NCBI GenBank assembly: GCA_964617995.1
Contig: CAZTXD010000042.1
Span: 1 to 24,607, forward strand
DNA: 24,607 nucleotides
Source: CAZTXD01 sp964617995
GTDB taxonomy: Bacteria > Actinomycetota > Acidimicrobiia > Spongiisociales > ZC4RG35
Direction: 5' to 3'
Part shown: in pieces, positions 1 through 7,847 of the stretch
Layout: each line of letters begins with the position of its first letter
How positions within the stretch are numbered: position 1 is the first letter of the stretch
Position numbers and translations under genes: made by a program
Notes under the pieces: generated by a model
Database searches by the model: none
What the model saw: only the letters and a program-made list of their open reading frames with translations
Told to the model about the DNA's origin: nothing

Positions 1-117
1 GCTCCATCCTCCAGATCTGCCCGACCAGGTCGTGGCCGAAGCTGTGGTGGCTCTCCTCCTCCACCAGCTCGATCGGCGATCCAGGCGTTCTCCCTTCCAG
101 GCTTCAGCCCGGCGTGG

Positions 118-136
118 TAGTGGACTCAGTCCACTA
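118..136. repeat. Perfect 19-bp palindrome (operator or hairpin)
   Basis: TAGTGGACTCAGTCCACTA has two perfect 9-nt arms around one central base. It begins 10 nt beyond the stop codon of the minus-strand site-2 protease gene. As RNA it could form a 7-bp stem with a 5-nt loop, but no T-run follows on either strand, so an intrinsic terminator is unlikely. The near-zero spacer fits a dimeric regulator site better, perhaps for a gene that lies to the left of the window. The function is inferred. Confidence 0.5.
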
Positions 137-145
137 TTGCTGGGG

Positions 146-1279
146 TCAGGATTCGCCGGTGAGCCCGAGCTCCTCGGAGCGGCGTACCCAGCGGGCGATG
201 TCCCGGGGCGTGATGATCCCCATCACCTGACCGTTCTCGACGACCAGCACTCGTTGATGCTCGGAGTCCTCCAGGACGGCGACGACCTCCTGGGCGGGAG
301 TTTCGGCCGTGACCGTGGCGGTTTCGTCGATCTTTGTCATCGTCGCCCACGCCTGCCGCACCGGCCACTGATCACGGTCGAGCTGGCGCACCGCCCTGAG
401 GGTGAGCACGCCCTTGGTGTTTCCTTCCTCGTCGACGACCGGGAACGCCGAGTGGTCATAGCGTAGGAAGTAATGGTCCACGGCCTCCTCGATGGTGGCA
501 TCGGCGGGCACCACGATCAGATGCGGCGACATCAGATCCGCCGCAGCCAGCCCCTCCAACAGGTGCCGGATGATGGTCTGCTGGCCCGAGACGGCGGCGG
601 CCTGATAGAGGAACCAGCCGATGGCGGCATACCACAGCCCCACCAGATTCCCACCGAAGACCTCCAGGAAGCCGAAAGCGATCAGGATCCAGGCGAGGGC
701 CTTGCCTCCCCGGGCCGCCGTCCTGGTGGCTCGCTCCATGCTGCCGGTGGTGTGCCACACGATCGACCGCAATACCCTCCCTCCGTCGAGTGGAAACCCG
801 GGCAGGAGGTTGAAGACCCCCAGGGCGAGATTCAGCCATCCGAGATGCCCGAAGGCGTAGCGCACGACCTCGGGGAAGACGTCACCCGTCAAGTTCACGA
901 GAGCCCAGAAGCACAGCGCCAACACGAGGCTGGTCACCGGCCCGACGATCGCCACGGCGAACTCCTCGCGGGGCGACCGGGACTCCTGTTGCGCCTTGGT
1001 GACCCCGCCGAATATGAAGAGGCTGATTCCCTCCACCTCCATCCCCATCGCCCGCGCGACGACGGAGTGACTCACCTCGTGCACGACGACCGAGCCGAAG
1101 AAGAGGATGGCCGTGGCCGTTCCGAGGATCACCGACGCGGCTGCACTCAACGAAGGGAACGCCGCTTCGAATAGGAGATAGAAGGACCAGGCGATCAGGA
1201 AGGCGATCACGAACCATGAGCGATCGATCGAGACCTCGATTCCGAGTATCCGACCGACTCTGATTCCGCTTCCGTTCAT
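146..1279 (-). CDS. Site-2 protease (M50 family) with two CBS domains
   Basis: This is a 377-residue intramembrane zinc metalloprotease. The HEVSH motif at residues 67-71 supplies the HExxH zinc ligands and catalytic Glu, and FNLLPGFPLDGG at 156-167 supplies the Asp ligand; both lie in hydrophobic segments. About five membrane helices are seen at 22-45, 48-71, 105-130, 143-165 and 190-215. Two CBS repeats follow from about 245 to 365, as in SpoIVFB-like and mycobacterial Rip3-type enzymes. Such enzymes cut transmembrane anti-sigma factors or other membrane proteins in response to a signal; the substrate here is unknown. The ATG overlaps the stop of a short upstream ORF as ATGA. The sigma/anti-sigma genes at the other end of the window are possible but unproven partners. 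Confidence 0.93.
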   Translation of the reverse strand: MNGSGIRVGRILGIEVSIDRSWFVIAFLIAWSFYLLFEAAFPSLSAAASVILGTATAILFFGSVVVHEVSHSVVARAMGMEVEGISLFIFGGVTKAQQESRSPREEFAVAIVGPVTSLVLALCFWALVNLTGDVFPEVVRYAFGHLGWLNLALGVFNLLPGFPLDGGRVLRSIVWHTTGSMERATRTAARGGKALAWILIAFGFLEVFGGNLVGLWYAAIGWFLYQAAAVSGQQTIIRHLLEGLAAADLMSPHLIVVPADATIEEAVDHYFLRYDHSAFPVVDEEGNTKGVLTLRAVRQLDRDQWPVRQAWATMTKIDETATVTAETPAQEVVAVLEDSEHQRVLVVENGQVMGIITPRDIARWVRRSEELGLTGES

Positions 1280-1470
1280 ATCTCACCGGGCCGTCGACTA
1301 GCCCGCAGCACGAACCATAAGGCCGCGTCGCTGCCAATGGCGGTGCGCGCGTAGAGAGCCTGCGAGGTGATCCTCCCAGCGGCATGGCCCGCTTCGAGGG
1401 CCGTCGTCTTCCGACATTCGAGCGGGCTTCGGCGGGCTTCGGCCGGACTCGAATCCAGCTTCCGATCCAC
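1276..1470 (-). CDS. Doubtful 64-residue ORF coupled to the site-2 protease
   Basis: This GTG-initiated ORF fills most of the 228-bp gap between gap and the protease gene. Its TGA overlaps the protease ATG as ATGA (1276-1279), the arrangement used by several confident gene pairs in this window. The product is basic, rich in Ala and Arg, contains one Cys, and has no motif I recognise. There is no clear Shine-Dalgarno sequence. It may be a leader ORF, or chance in GC-rich DNA. Confidence 0.25.
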   Translation of the reverse strand: MDRKLDSSPAEARRSPLECRKTTALEAGHAAGRITSQALYARTAIGSDAALWFVLRASRRPGEI

Positions 1471-1507
1471 CTCACCGGCTCTACCGGGAGCACCATCGCG
1501 TGGAGGG

Positions 1508-2500
1508 TCAGCTCAGGAGGGCCGCCATGTCGACCATCCGCGCCGAGTAGCCCCATTCGTTGTCGTACCACGACACGATCTTGATCACTCGATCCCGCAG
1601 CAGCATGGTCGAGTCCTTGTCGACGATCGACGAGTGGGGATCACCGATGATGTCGCGGGACACCAACGCCTCGTCGGTGAGGCGGAGGATCCCCTTCATG
1701 CGCCCGTCCGCAGCCGCCGCCAGCGCCCCATGGACCTCATCGACGGTCACGTCCCGCTCCAGCACCGCGGTGATATCGGTGACGGAGCCGTCCTCGACGG
1801 GAACGCGGAACGCCATGCCGTCCATCCTTCCCTCCAGCTCGGGGACGACCCGCGCCGTGGCCTTGGTCGCCCCGGTGGTGGTGGGGATGATGGAGACGGC
1901 CGCCGCCCTTCCGCGTCGACGGTGGCGGGTGGGGGTGTCCATCAGAGTCTGACTGGCGGTGTAGGCGTGGATCGTCGACATCATCAGGTGCTCGACGCCG
2001 AAGGAGTCGGACAGGACCTTGGCCACGGGCGCCAGGCAATTGGTGGTGCAGGAGGCGTTGCTCACCACGAAGTGCTGTTCGGGGTCGTAGGTGTCGTCGT
2101 TGACGCCCAACACGATCGTGGCGTCGGCGTCATCCGAGGGTGCCGAGATGACCACCCGCCTCGCCCCCGCCTCCAGGTGGCCGGCGGCGTCCGAGCGTGA
2201 CCGCAGTGCTCCGGTGGCTTCGACGATCACGTCGACCCCGGAATCGCCCCAGGGGAGACGGGCGGGGTCGCGCTGCTGGGTGAAAGGGACCTCGGTGCCG
2301 TCGACGATGAGCCTGCCGTTCGACGTCGACACCTTGCGCGGGTACCAGCCGTGCACCGAATCGTACTTGAGCAGGTAGGCGAGCTCGTCGAGATCTGACA
2401 GGTCGTTGATACCGCCTACCTCGAAGCGATCGTCGGCCATGAGCTGCTTGAAGGTGCAGCGCCCGATCCGACCGAAACCGTTGATTGCTACCCGTGGCAT
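1508..2500 (-). CDS. gap: Glyceraldehyde-3-phosphate dehydrogenase, type I
   Basis: This 330-residue enzyme converts glyceraldehyde-3-phosphate, phosphate and NAD(P) to 1,3-bisphosphoglycerate in the cytoplasm. The N-terminal Rossmann motif GFGRIGR is at residues 8-14. The active-site segment SNASCTTNCLAP contains catalytic Cys151. The C-terminal WYDNEWGYSARM segment is also typical. Length is normal for the family. The ATG at 2500 has an AGGAAAGG ribosome site six bases upstream (2507-2514), which supports the start. No pgk or tpi gene follows, so it is separate from the usual glycolytic cluster, although it could be cotranscribed with the downstream site-2 protease. Confidence 0.97.
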   Translation of the reverse strand: MPRVAINGFGRIGRCTFKQLMADDRFEVGGINDLSDLDELAYLLKYDSVHGWYPRKVSTSNGRLIVDGTEVPFTQQRDPARLPWGDSGVDVIVEATGALRSRSDAAGHLEAGARRVVISAPSDDADATIVLGVNDDTYDPEQHFVVSNASCTTNCLAPVAKVLSDSFGVEHLMMSTIHAYTASQTLMDTPTRHRRRGRAAAVSIIPTTTGATKATARVVPELEGRMDGMAFRVPVEDGSVTDITAVLERDVTVDEVHGALAAAADGRMKGILRLTDEALVSRDIIGDPHSSIVDKDSTMLLRDRVIKIVSWYDNEWGYSARMVDMAALLS

Positions 2501-2539
2501 GAGCCGCCTTTCCTCGCGTGCTCTTCAACCTAGCTCCGC

Positions 2540-2559
2540 CCTCCGGTCCGGCCCGGAGG
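2540..2559. promoter_or_regulatory. Inverted repeat in the gap upstream region
   Basis: CCTCCGG and CCGGAGG form a 7-bp inverted repeat with a 6-nt spacer, 40-59 bases upstream of the gap start codon and between gap and the divergent small ORF at 2619. It is in the right place for an operator acting on either gene. Such GC-only repeats arise easily in this sequence, so the functional reading is weak. Confidence 0.25.
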
Positions 2560-2618
2560 CGTTTGAGGGGACGATCGGCGGGGTAGAGGGGTGACGCGGC
2601 AGTGACAGGAGGTTGACC

Positions 2619-2795
2619 ATGCTGCCCGGCGATTACCGGACCCACTCAGATCAGGGGAACCGCTACTCACCGTTCCTCGACGAGCCGCGTCACCGGCCAC
2701 GGAGGGAACGGATGTCGCCCCTGACGGCGGCGTTCGTCGCTCTCGTTTCCCTGGCGGCGGCGCTGGCGATCCTGGTGTGGTTGACGGCGGGATAG
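2619..2795 (+). CDS. Small tail-anchored membrane protein, 58 residues
   Basis: I do not recognise a family. The ATG at 2619 is preceded by AGGAGG (2607-2612) with a 6-nt spacer, one of the best ribosome sites in the window, which favours a real gene and this start over the TTG at 2613. The product has a polar, Pro/Arg-rich N-terminal half and a single hydrophobic helix at about residues 35-56, ending two residues later, so it looks like a C-tail-anchored or single-pass membrane protein. It is divergent from gap, 118 bp away. Confidence 0.5.
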   Translation: MLPGDYRTHSDQGNRYSPFLDEPRHRPRRERMSPLTAAFVALVSLAAALAILVWLTAG

Positions 2796-2868
2796 GACCA
2801 CCGGCACCACAACGCCCGGATTCGACTGATCACCCGGCGGGGAGGATGGGGCTCTTCGGCACGCCGCC

Positions 2869-3042
2869 TCACCGGTGTGCTCGGGCAGCCTCGCTCCACT
2901 CCCCGCCGGGTGGCTCCTGAGGGTCGGACTCGAGCAGGTCACCCAACAGGAGAGCCAGCACCGAGAAGACTCCGGCCACCACGAACACCACCCCGGTGAG
3001 CACAGCCGTCAGGCTCAACACCACGGACATGAACGTATCCAT
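2869..3042 (-). CDS. Possible small membrane protein, 57 residues
   Basis: No family is recognised. From the ATG at 3042 the peptide has a strongly hydrophobic segment at about residues 5-33, followed by an acidic, Pro/Gly-containing tail, as in many small single-pass membrane proteins. The reading frame runs upstream to 3366, and other in-frame ATGs lie at 3078 and 3030; none has a convincing ribosome site. Without homologues it stays uncertain, but the hydrophobic-then-acidic pattern is unlike the Arg/Pro-rich shadow ORFs around it. Confidence 0.35.
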   Translation of the reverse strand: MDTFMSVVLSLTAVLTGVVFVVAGVFSVLALLLGDLLESDPQEPPGGEWSEAARAHR

Positions 3043-3167
3043 GTCAAGAAGATGCCTGAAGGGTGTGACACGTTCCATGGGGGCGTAGATGCCCCCGACC
3101 TCGGTTCGGCAGAAAACAGGAGGCGACGGGTTCACCTCTCGTGTCCGAACGGCCCGCTGAAGTCGAC

Positions 3168-3191
3168 GAAGGCGTCCGATGCGCCTTCTTT
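3168..3191 (+). terminator. Hairpin with short T-run upstream of the ABC-F gene
   Basis: GAAGGCG and CGCCTTC form a 7-bp stem with a 7-nt loop, followed by only three T residues. It lies about 133 bases before the ABC-F start. It could be a weak intrinsic terminator or a leader attenuator, since several antibiotic-resistance ABC-F genes are controlled by attenuation. The short T-run makes this tentative. Confidence 0.3.
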
Positions 3192-3323
3192 GGTTGTGGA
3201 GGAACGGTTCCCAGCTGGCGACGGGTGCCGTCGCGCCCCTAACATCGCCGATGTCTAGCCGAGGAGAACGTTGCGCACCGCACGGTGACCTGAACCACCC
3301 ACTCCGTTCCCGGAGGTTCCACC

Positions 3324-4811
3324 GTGCCCGCAGTGCATCTCGATTCCGTCTCTTTCGCCTATACATCCGCAGTCGACGTCCTCTCCGACGTCTCCTTCTC
3401 GATCGGCCCCGGCTGGCACGGGCTGGTGGGAGAGAACGGTTCCGGCAAGACCACTCTCATCCGGCTGATACTGGGTGAGCTCCTCCCCACCACCGGCAAC
3501 GTGTCGATCGATCCGACCGGAGCCGTCGTTGCCCGATGCCCCCAGGTCGTGGAGGATCTCGACGCCCCTGTGGAGTCGTTCGCCCGATCGTGGGATGCCG
3601 CCGACGTCGGCCTCCGGTCACGGCTGGGGCTGGACTCCGAGGACCTGGAGACATGGCCCACATTGTCGCCGGGTGAACGCAGGCGGTGGCAGCTAGCCGC
3701 CGCGGTGGCTGCTCGACCCGACGTGCTGTGCGTGGACGAGCCAACCAATCACCTCGACCACGACGCCGAGTCCCTCCTGGCTGGGGAGCTGTGTGGGTTT
3801 CGGGGAGTCGGAATCGTCGTGTCCCACGACCGGGCACTCCTGGACGGGTTGACCATTGGGACGATCCGGGTAGTGGACGGGAACGTCGAGCATCGTCACG
3901 GCCCCTACTCGGTGGCGGCCGGCGAGTGGCAGAGGGAAGAGGTCGCGTTGCGCGCCGAGGTCGAGGATCTCCGCCGGGACCGTGACCGCACTCGCCGCCG
4001 TCTCAGGGATCGCCGGCGGCGGCTGTCGGAGACCGAACAGCGAGACCGTACCCGTCGACGTCGGGCGGGGGTATCGGATCCCGACGCCCGAAGCATCGCC
4101 GTCAAGAACCGCCAGGCGAGCGCGGCCGCCATTCAGGCCGGGGCCGCCGGTGTTGACGCCGATCGGCTGGAACGCATAGAAGCAAAGCTCGCCGAGTCCC
4201 GGGTGGCCCGTCGTCGGGGCGGCCCGATCGAGATCGACGCCGAGGCGGCCCGGCGCCCGGTGCTCTTGTCTCATCGTGGAGTCCTCCGCGCAGGTGGCAA
4301 GGTCCTGCACGAGTCGGTCGACCTCCATGTGGAGCGTCACACGCGCCTGCGCGTCGAGGGCCCCAACGGGGCGGGCAAGTCGACCCTGCTGGCGTCACTC
4401 ATCGCGGAGCCTCCCATAGGGCGCGAACGGGTCCTGTGGCTTCCTCAGGAGCTGAGCCGCACCGAGCGTATGGCGTTGCTGCGCCGTGTCTCCGGCCACG
4501 ACCGGAGCCTCCGGGGGGAGGTGATGGCCGTCGCCGCCCGTCTGGGGATCGACCCCGCCCGTGTGCTCGACTCCGATGAGCCCTCGCCCGGGGAGGCCCG
4601 GAAGCTGTGGCTGGCGGAGGGGCTGGGACGACGGGTCTGGGTAGCGGTGCTGGATGAGCCCACCAACCACCTCGACCTCCCCTCCATCGAGCGCCTGGAG
4701 AAGGCGCTGGCGGCCTATACCGGTGCCCTGGTAGTGGTCACCCACGACGATCGCTTCGCCGAGGCCGTGGTCACCGACGAGCTGGTCTTGGACCTCCCCA
4801 CGACCACCTGA
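3324..4811 (+). CDS. ABC-F family ATPase (ribosome-associated)
   Basis: This 495-residue soluble protein has two ABC ATPase domains and no membrane segment. Domain 1 has Walker A GENGSGKT at 36-43, signature LSPGE at 114-118 and Walker B with DEPTNHLD at about 138-145. Domain 2 has Walker A GPNGAGKS at 346-353, signature PSPGE at 420-424 and a second DEPTNHLD at 444-451. The repeated DEPTNHLD is typical of ABC-F proteins, which bind the ribosomal E site to help translation or protect against antibiotics. The linker at about 205-300 is strongly Arg-rich and probably forms the P-site tRNA interaction motif. The GTG start is supported by CGGAGG at 3311-3316. It stands alone, so a housekeeping or a resistance role cannot be chosen. 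Confidence 0.92.
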   Translation: MPAVHLDSVSFAYTSAVDVLSDVSFSIGPGWHGLVGENGSGKTTLIRLILGELLPTTGNVSIDPTGAVVARCPQVVEDLDAPVESFARSWDAADVGLRSRLGLDSEDLETWPTLSPGERRRWQLAAAVAARPDVLCVDEPTNHLDHDAESLLAGELCGFRGVGIVVSHDRALLDGLTIGTIRVVDGNVEHRHGPYSVAAGEWQREEVALRAEVEDLRRDRDRTRRRLRDRRRRLSETEQRDRTRRRRAGVSDPDARSIAVKNRQASAAAIQAGAAGVDADRLERIEAKLAESRVARRRGGPIEIDAEAARRPVLLSHRGVLRAGGKVLHESVDLHVERHTRLRVEGPNGAGKSTLLASLIAEPPIGRERVLWLPQELSRTERMALLRRVSGHDRSLRGEVMAVAARLGIDPARVLDSDEPSPGEARKLWLAEGLGRRVWVAVLDEPTNHLDLPSIERLEKALAAYTGALVVVTHDDRFAEAVVTDELVLDLPTTT

Positions 4812-4831
4812 TTGCCGCGACGATGAGGGGC

Positions 4832-4850
4832 CGACTTCCGACTTCCGACT
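4832..4850. repeat. Period-7 tandem repeat, CGACTTC unit
   Basis: CGACTTC occurs twice in tandem plus a partial third copy. It fills half of the 38-bp space between the convergent ABC-F and UPF0182 genes and runs to the UPF0182 stop codon. The same heptamer recurs at 12331-12418. Confidence 0.75.
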
Positions 4851-7798
4851 CAGCGGAGGGCGGCCTCCACGTCCGATGCACCCATCTCGCGGGCCTCCTG
4901 GATGAGCTCGGTGGCCTCCTCCACCAGCCGCTGGTACTGGCCGAGGTTGCCGTTGCGGAGGGCGGCGTCGGCTTGCTCCAGCAGCGACGCCGCCTCGTCG
5001 AGGAGCTCCTGGACCGACGCCGGGAGAGGCTCCTCCTCGGGCTCGGTGGGCTCTTCCGGTTGATCGGCGGTTTCCCCGGTGCCCGGATCGGCGGGCTCAT
5101 CGGGAGACAATTCGATACCGAACACGTCCGCCAGGGCCCCGTCGAGGGTGGGAGCCCACTCGATGCTGTCGCCGAAGACCACCACCACCCTCCGGAACTC
5201 GGGAAAGCCGCCTGCCTGATCCGACTGGAGGTAGATCGGCTGGATGTACATGATCGAGTCCTCGATCGGCACCACCAGCAGATCGCCGCGGATCACGTCG
5301 GAGCCCTGCTGGCCCCACAAAGTGAACTGCTCGGCGATCTCGTCGTTCTGCTGGATCCGTTCGCCCACCTGGCCGGTTCCGCTCACCAGGATGCCCTGCG
5401 GCATCCGGAAGTCGACCAGGCGTCCCGGCGTGTCGGCGGTGGGCGCATCGGCCACCAGGAACGACGACATGTTGGGTTTGTCCCGCGGGTTGAACGGTTG
5501 GAGGAGAACGTAGGAGAGATCGTCCTCGCCCGGTAGCCGGGTGAGGAGGTAGTAGGGAAGCATCTCCGAGACATGCTGGACCGGCGCCCCCAGCGGCACC
5601 TCGTCGCCGATGAGCAGGTCGGCGCCGGGGAAGAGCCCACGGCGGATGGAGGCAGGGTCGTGGGGGATGGACCAGGCGTCGTTGCCGCTGAAGAACTCCG
5701 ACGCCTCGTCGACGTGGTACTCGAGGTAGAGGTCGCCCTGGATCCGGAACATGTCCTGGGGGTAGCGGAGATGGTCCTGGAGCTGTTCGGGCATCTCGGT
5801 TCCGTCCTGGAACATGCCCGGGTAGGTCTCCTGCCAGGCGCGGATGACCGGATCGCTCTGGTCGACGACGTAGAAGTCGACGGTTCCGTCGTAGGCGTCG
5901 ATGGTGGCCTTCACGGAACTGGATAGGTAGTTCAGCCCGGGGTTGAGCTGGGTGGCGTTGGTGAGGCGCCGCCGGGCGTTCTGGGTGATCGGCTGGGAGT
6001 AGGGGAAGTAGCTGCTGGAGGTGTAGAGGTCGACCACCCACACGATCCGCCCCTCGGTGACGACCGGGTAGGGATCCGAGTCGACCCTGAGGAACGGAGC
6101 GAGGTCGGTCACGATGGCGCGCACATTGCGCTGCACGAGCACCCGGCTGTCGGGGCGGATCTGACCGGAGATGAGCAGGTTCAGATCGCGGTAGCGAAAC
6201 GCGAACGCAACCCGCCGCCATATGGCCCCCACGTCCACGCCGGCCGATCCGCTGTACTCGCTCGATTGGATTCCCTCGCCGCCGATCGGCATGTCGACCT
6301 CCTGGGGGGCCGTGCCGGTTTTGACGATGATGGGACGGTTGGGCTCGTAGGACTCGCCGAAGTAGACCCGCGGCTGCTCGAGGACCAGCCGGGGGTACTC
6401 GGCCTCGGGGGGGAGGTCGGACAGCAGGAACGACGGCTGGCCGTCCTCCTCGACGCGGTTGGCCTGGCTGATGACGGCCCCGATGCCGTGGGTGTAGATG
6501 AGACGAGTGTTCTGCCAGTCACTGCGGGGGAGATCGCCCTCGTCGAGCTCGCGTACCGCCACCATCGTCTGGGTGGGTTCCCCGTCGATCTCGTAGCGAT
6601 CGGTGTCGACTCGCTCCAGGCTGTAGAAGGGTCGGATTTCCTGGAGGTTCTGATAGGTGCGGGGCAGCACCGCCGTGTCCCACAGGCGGAGGTTGTCGAC
6701 AGTGAGCCGGTTGGCTTCTATGTCGTCGGCATCGAGAAGTCGGGATGCCGGGAAGTCGCGCACTTCGATGTCGTCGAGGGCGAAGGCGGCCCGGGTGAAC
6801 TCGAGGCTGTGGGCTATGTAGGTGGATTCGCGGGCGAGAGGCTGGGGTTGCACCTGGAGGCGGTCGATCACCGCTGGGTAGATCAGCAGAGCGGCCGTGG
6901 ACACCAGGATCCAGCCTCCCGCCGAGACGATGGCCAGGGTCCATCCCCGCCGCCAGATGTTGACGAGGAACAATGCGGCCGCCACCACCGCGATCGCCAT
7001 GAGCAGGCGCAGCGCCGGAAGACGGGCCGTGATGTCGGTGAACCCGGGGCCGAAGAATGAACCGGCCTGGCGGTTGGAGTAGAGCAGGCCGAGGGCGTCC
7101 ATGCGGTATATGGCTGCCCTGATGAGAGCGAGCACCGCCAGCATCACCGATATCTGGAGCTTCGCGCCCGACACGAAAGTGGGCATGGAGCCGCGACGCA
7201 AGCGGATCGCGCCGTTCAGGTAATGGGCCACCACCGCCAGCACGGTGGCGGTGGCGACGAGGTTGAAGAGCCAGCGCAGCGACGAGTCGATGAAGGGGTA
7301 CTGGAACACGTAAAAACCGACGTCGATGGAGAAGATGGGATCGGCCATGTCGAAGTTCTGGCGGGCCATGAACAGGAAGAGGTCGTCACGCCAGGCAGCG
7401 ACGCTCCCCCCCACGAACAGAGCCAGGACCGCCGAGAAGATGAAGCGGATCCGCCCCGCCCGGCCCTCCGACCAATGACGGTACCGGGCAACCAGTTCCT
7501 CCTCCTCGCCCAGGTCACGGGGGAAGAATCGCGGCCCGAGGCGTTCGGCAATCGCCAGAGTCGCCCAAAACACCAGGAAGGTGAACAGGACTCCCGCGAC
7601 TCCCAGGCCCAGGCCCACCAGCCAGCGTCGTTGCCACACCTGGGCGAATCCGACCGACTCGAACCACAGGTAGTCGGTCCAGAGGGTTCCGAGGGCGGTC
7701 AGGACCAGATAGACCAGGACGGCTCCCACTACGAACAGGGTGAACCCTCGGCGCCGGTCCCCGGTGGCGCGGCCAGGCGGAGGGGTCCTGGTGAACAT
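4850..7798 (-). CDS. UPF0182 family integral membrane protein
   Basis: This is a 982-residue protein of a mainly actinobacterial family with no established biochemical function. Seven hydrophobic helices lie in the first third (about 20-39, 60-82, 117-135, 172-193, 213-231, 262-281 and 288-309). A large extracytoplasmic or soluble region of about 600 residues follows, with an acidic Pro/Glu-rich linker and a C-terminal pair of amphipathic helices. The WTDYLWFESVGF segment near residue 40 is the family N-terminal signature. I chose the ATG at 7798 because the frame further upstream overlaps the preceding gene and is not family-like. No ribosome site is present, but TACAAT ends 8 nt before the ATG, suggesting a leaderless transcript. 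Confidence 0.93.
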   Translation of the reverse strand: MFTRTPPPGRATGDRRRGFTLFVVGAVLVYLVLTALGTLWTDYLWFESVGFAQVWQRRWLVGLGLGVAGVLFTFLVFWATLAIAERLGPRFFPRDLGEEEELVARYRHWSEGRAGRIRFIFSAVLALFVGGSVAAWRDDLFLFMARQNFDMADPIFSIDVGFYVFQYPFIDSSLRWLFNLVATATVLAVVAHYLNGAIRLRRGSMPTFVSGAKLQISVMLAVLALIRAAIYRMDALGLLYSNRQAGSFFGPGFTDITARLPALRLLMAIAVVAAALFLVNIWRRGWTLAIVSAGGWILVSTAALLIYPAVIDRLQVQPQPLARESTYIAHSLEFTRAAFALDDIEVRDFPASRLLDADDIEANRLTVDNLRLWDTAVLPRTYQNLQEIRPFYSLERVDTDRYEIDGEPTQTMVAVRELDEGDLPRSDWQNTRLIYTHGIGAVISQANRVEEDGQPSFLLSDLPPEAEYPRLVLEQPRVYFGESYEPNRPIIVKTGTAPQEVDMPIGGEGIQSSEYSGSAGVDVGAIWRRVAFAFRYRDLNLLISGQIRPDSRVLVQRNVRAIVTDLAPFLRVDSDPYPVVTEGRIVWVVDLYTSSSYFPYSQPITQNARRRLTNATQLNPGLNYLSSSVKATIDAYDGTVDFYVVDQSDPVIRAWQETYPGMFQDGTEMPEQLQDHLRYPQDMFRIQGDLYLEYHVDEASEFFSGNDAWSIPHDPASIRRGLFPGADLLIGDEVPLGAPVQHVSEMLPYYLLTRLPGEDDLSYVLLQPFNPRDKPNMSSFLVADAPTADTPGRLVDFRMPQGILVSGTGQVGERIQQNDEIAEQFTLWGQQGSDVIRGDLLVVPIEDSIMYIQPIYLQSDQAGGFPEFRRVVVVFGDSIEWAPTLDGALADVFGIELSPDEPADPGTGETADQPEEPTEPEEEPLPASVQELLDEAASLLEQADAALRNGNLGQYQRLVEEATELIQEAREMGASDVEAALR

Positions 7799-7806
7799 GA
7801 TCAGCG

Positions 7807-7812
7807 ATTGTA
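7807..7812 (-). promoter_or_regulatory. -10 hexamer TACAAT of the UPF0182 gene
   Basis: TACAAT on the minus strand ends 8 nt before the ATG at 7798, and there is no Shine-Dalgarno sequence. This predicts transcription starting one or two bases before, or at, the start codon. No good -35 hexamer was found. Confidence 0.45.
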
Positions 7813-7847
7813 AGGATGGGAGCCGCTTAAGCCCTAGACGGCGGGGC

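Larger units (their letters stand above)
2796..3323. other. Gene-poor 528-bp stretch with hairpins
   Basis: No confident gene lies between the small membrane-protein ORF and the ABC-F gene. It holds a possible 57-residue minus-strand membrane peptide (2869-3042), a GGGGGC/GCCCCC hairpin (3079-3096) and a GAAGGCG/CGCCTTC hairpin followed by TTT on the plus strand (3168-3191). The last 150 bases before 3324 are the probable promoter and leader region of the ABC-F gene. No tRNA or small-RNA family was recognised. Confidence 0.5.

Noticed and set aside
1..64. A possible partial minus-strand gene starting at GTG 64 and leaving the left edge
   Set aside because: Only 21 codons are visible, with no ribosome site or -10 hexamer and no recognisable family N-terminus. 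The position after the site-2 protease is plausible, but the evidence is too thin for a feature.
1445..1456. T-arm-like GGACTCGAATCC suggesting a tRNA upstream of the site-2 protease
   Set aside because: No acceptor, D or anticodon stems could be built around it, and the loop lacks the usual TTC.
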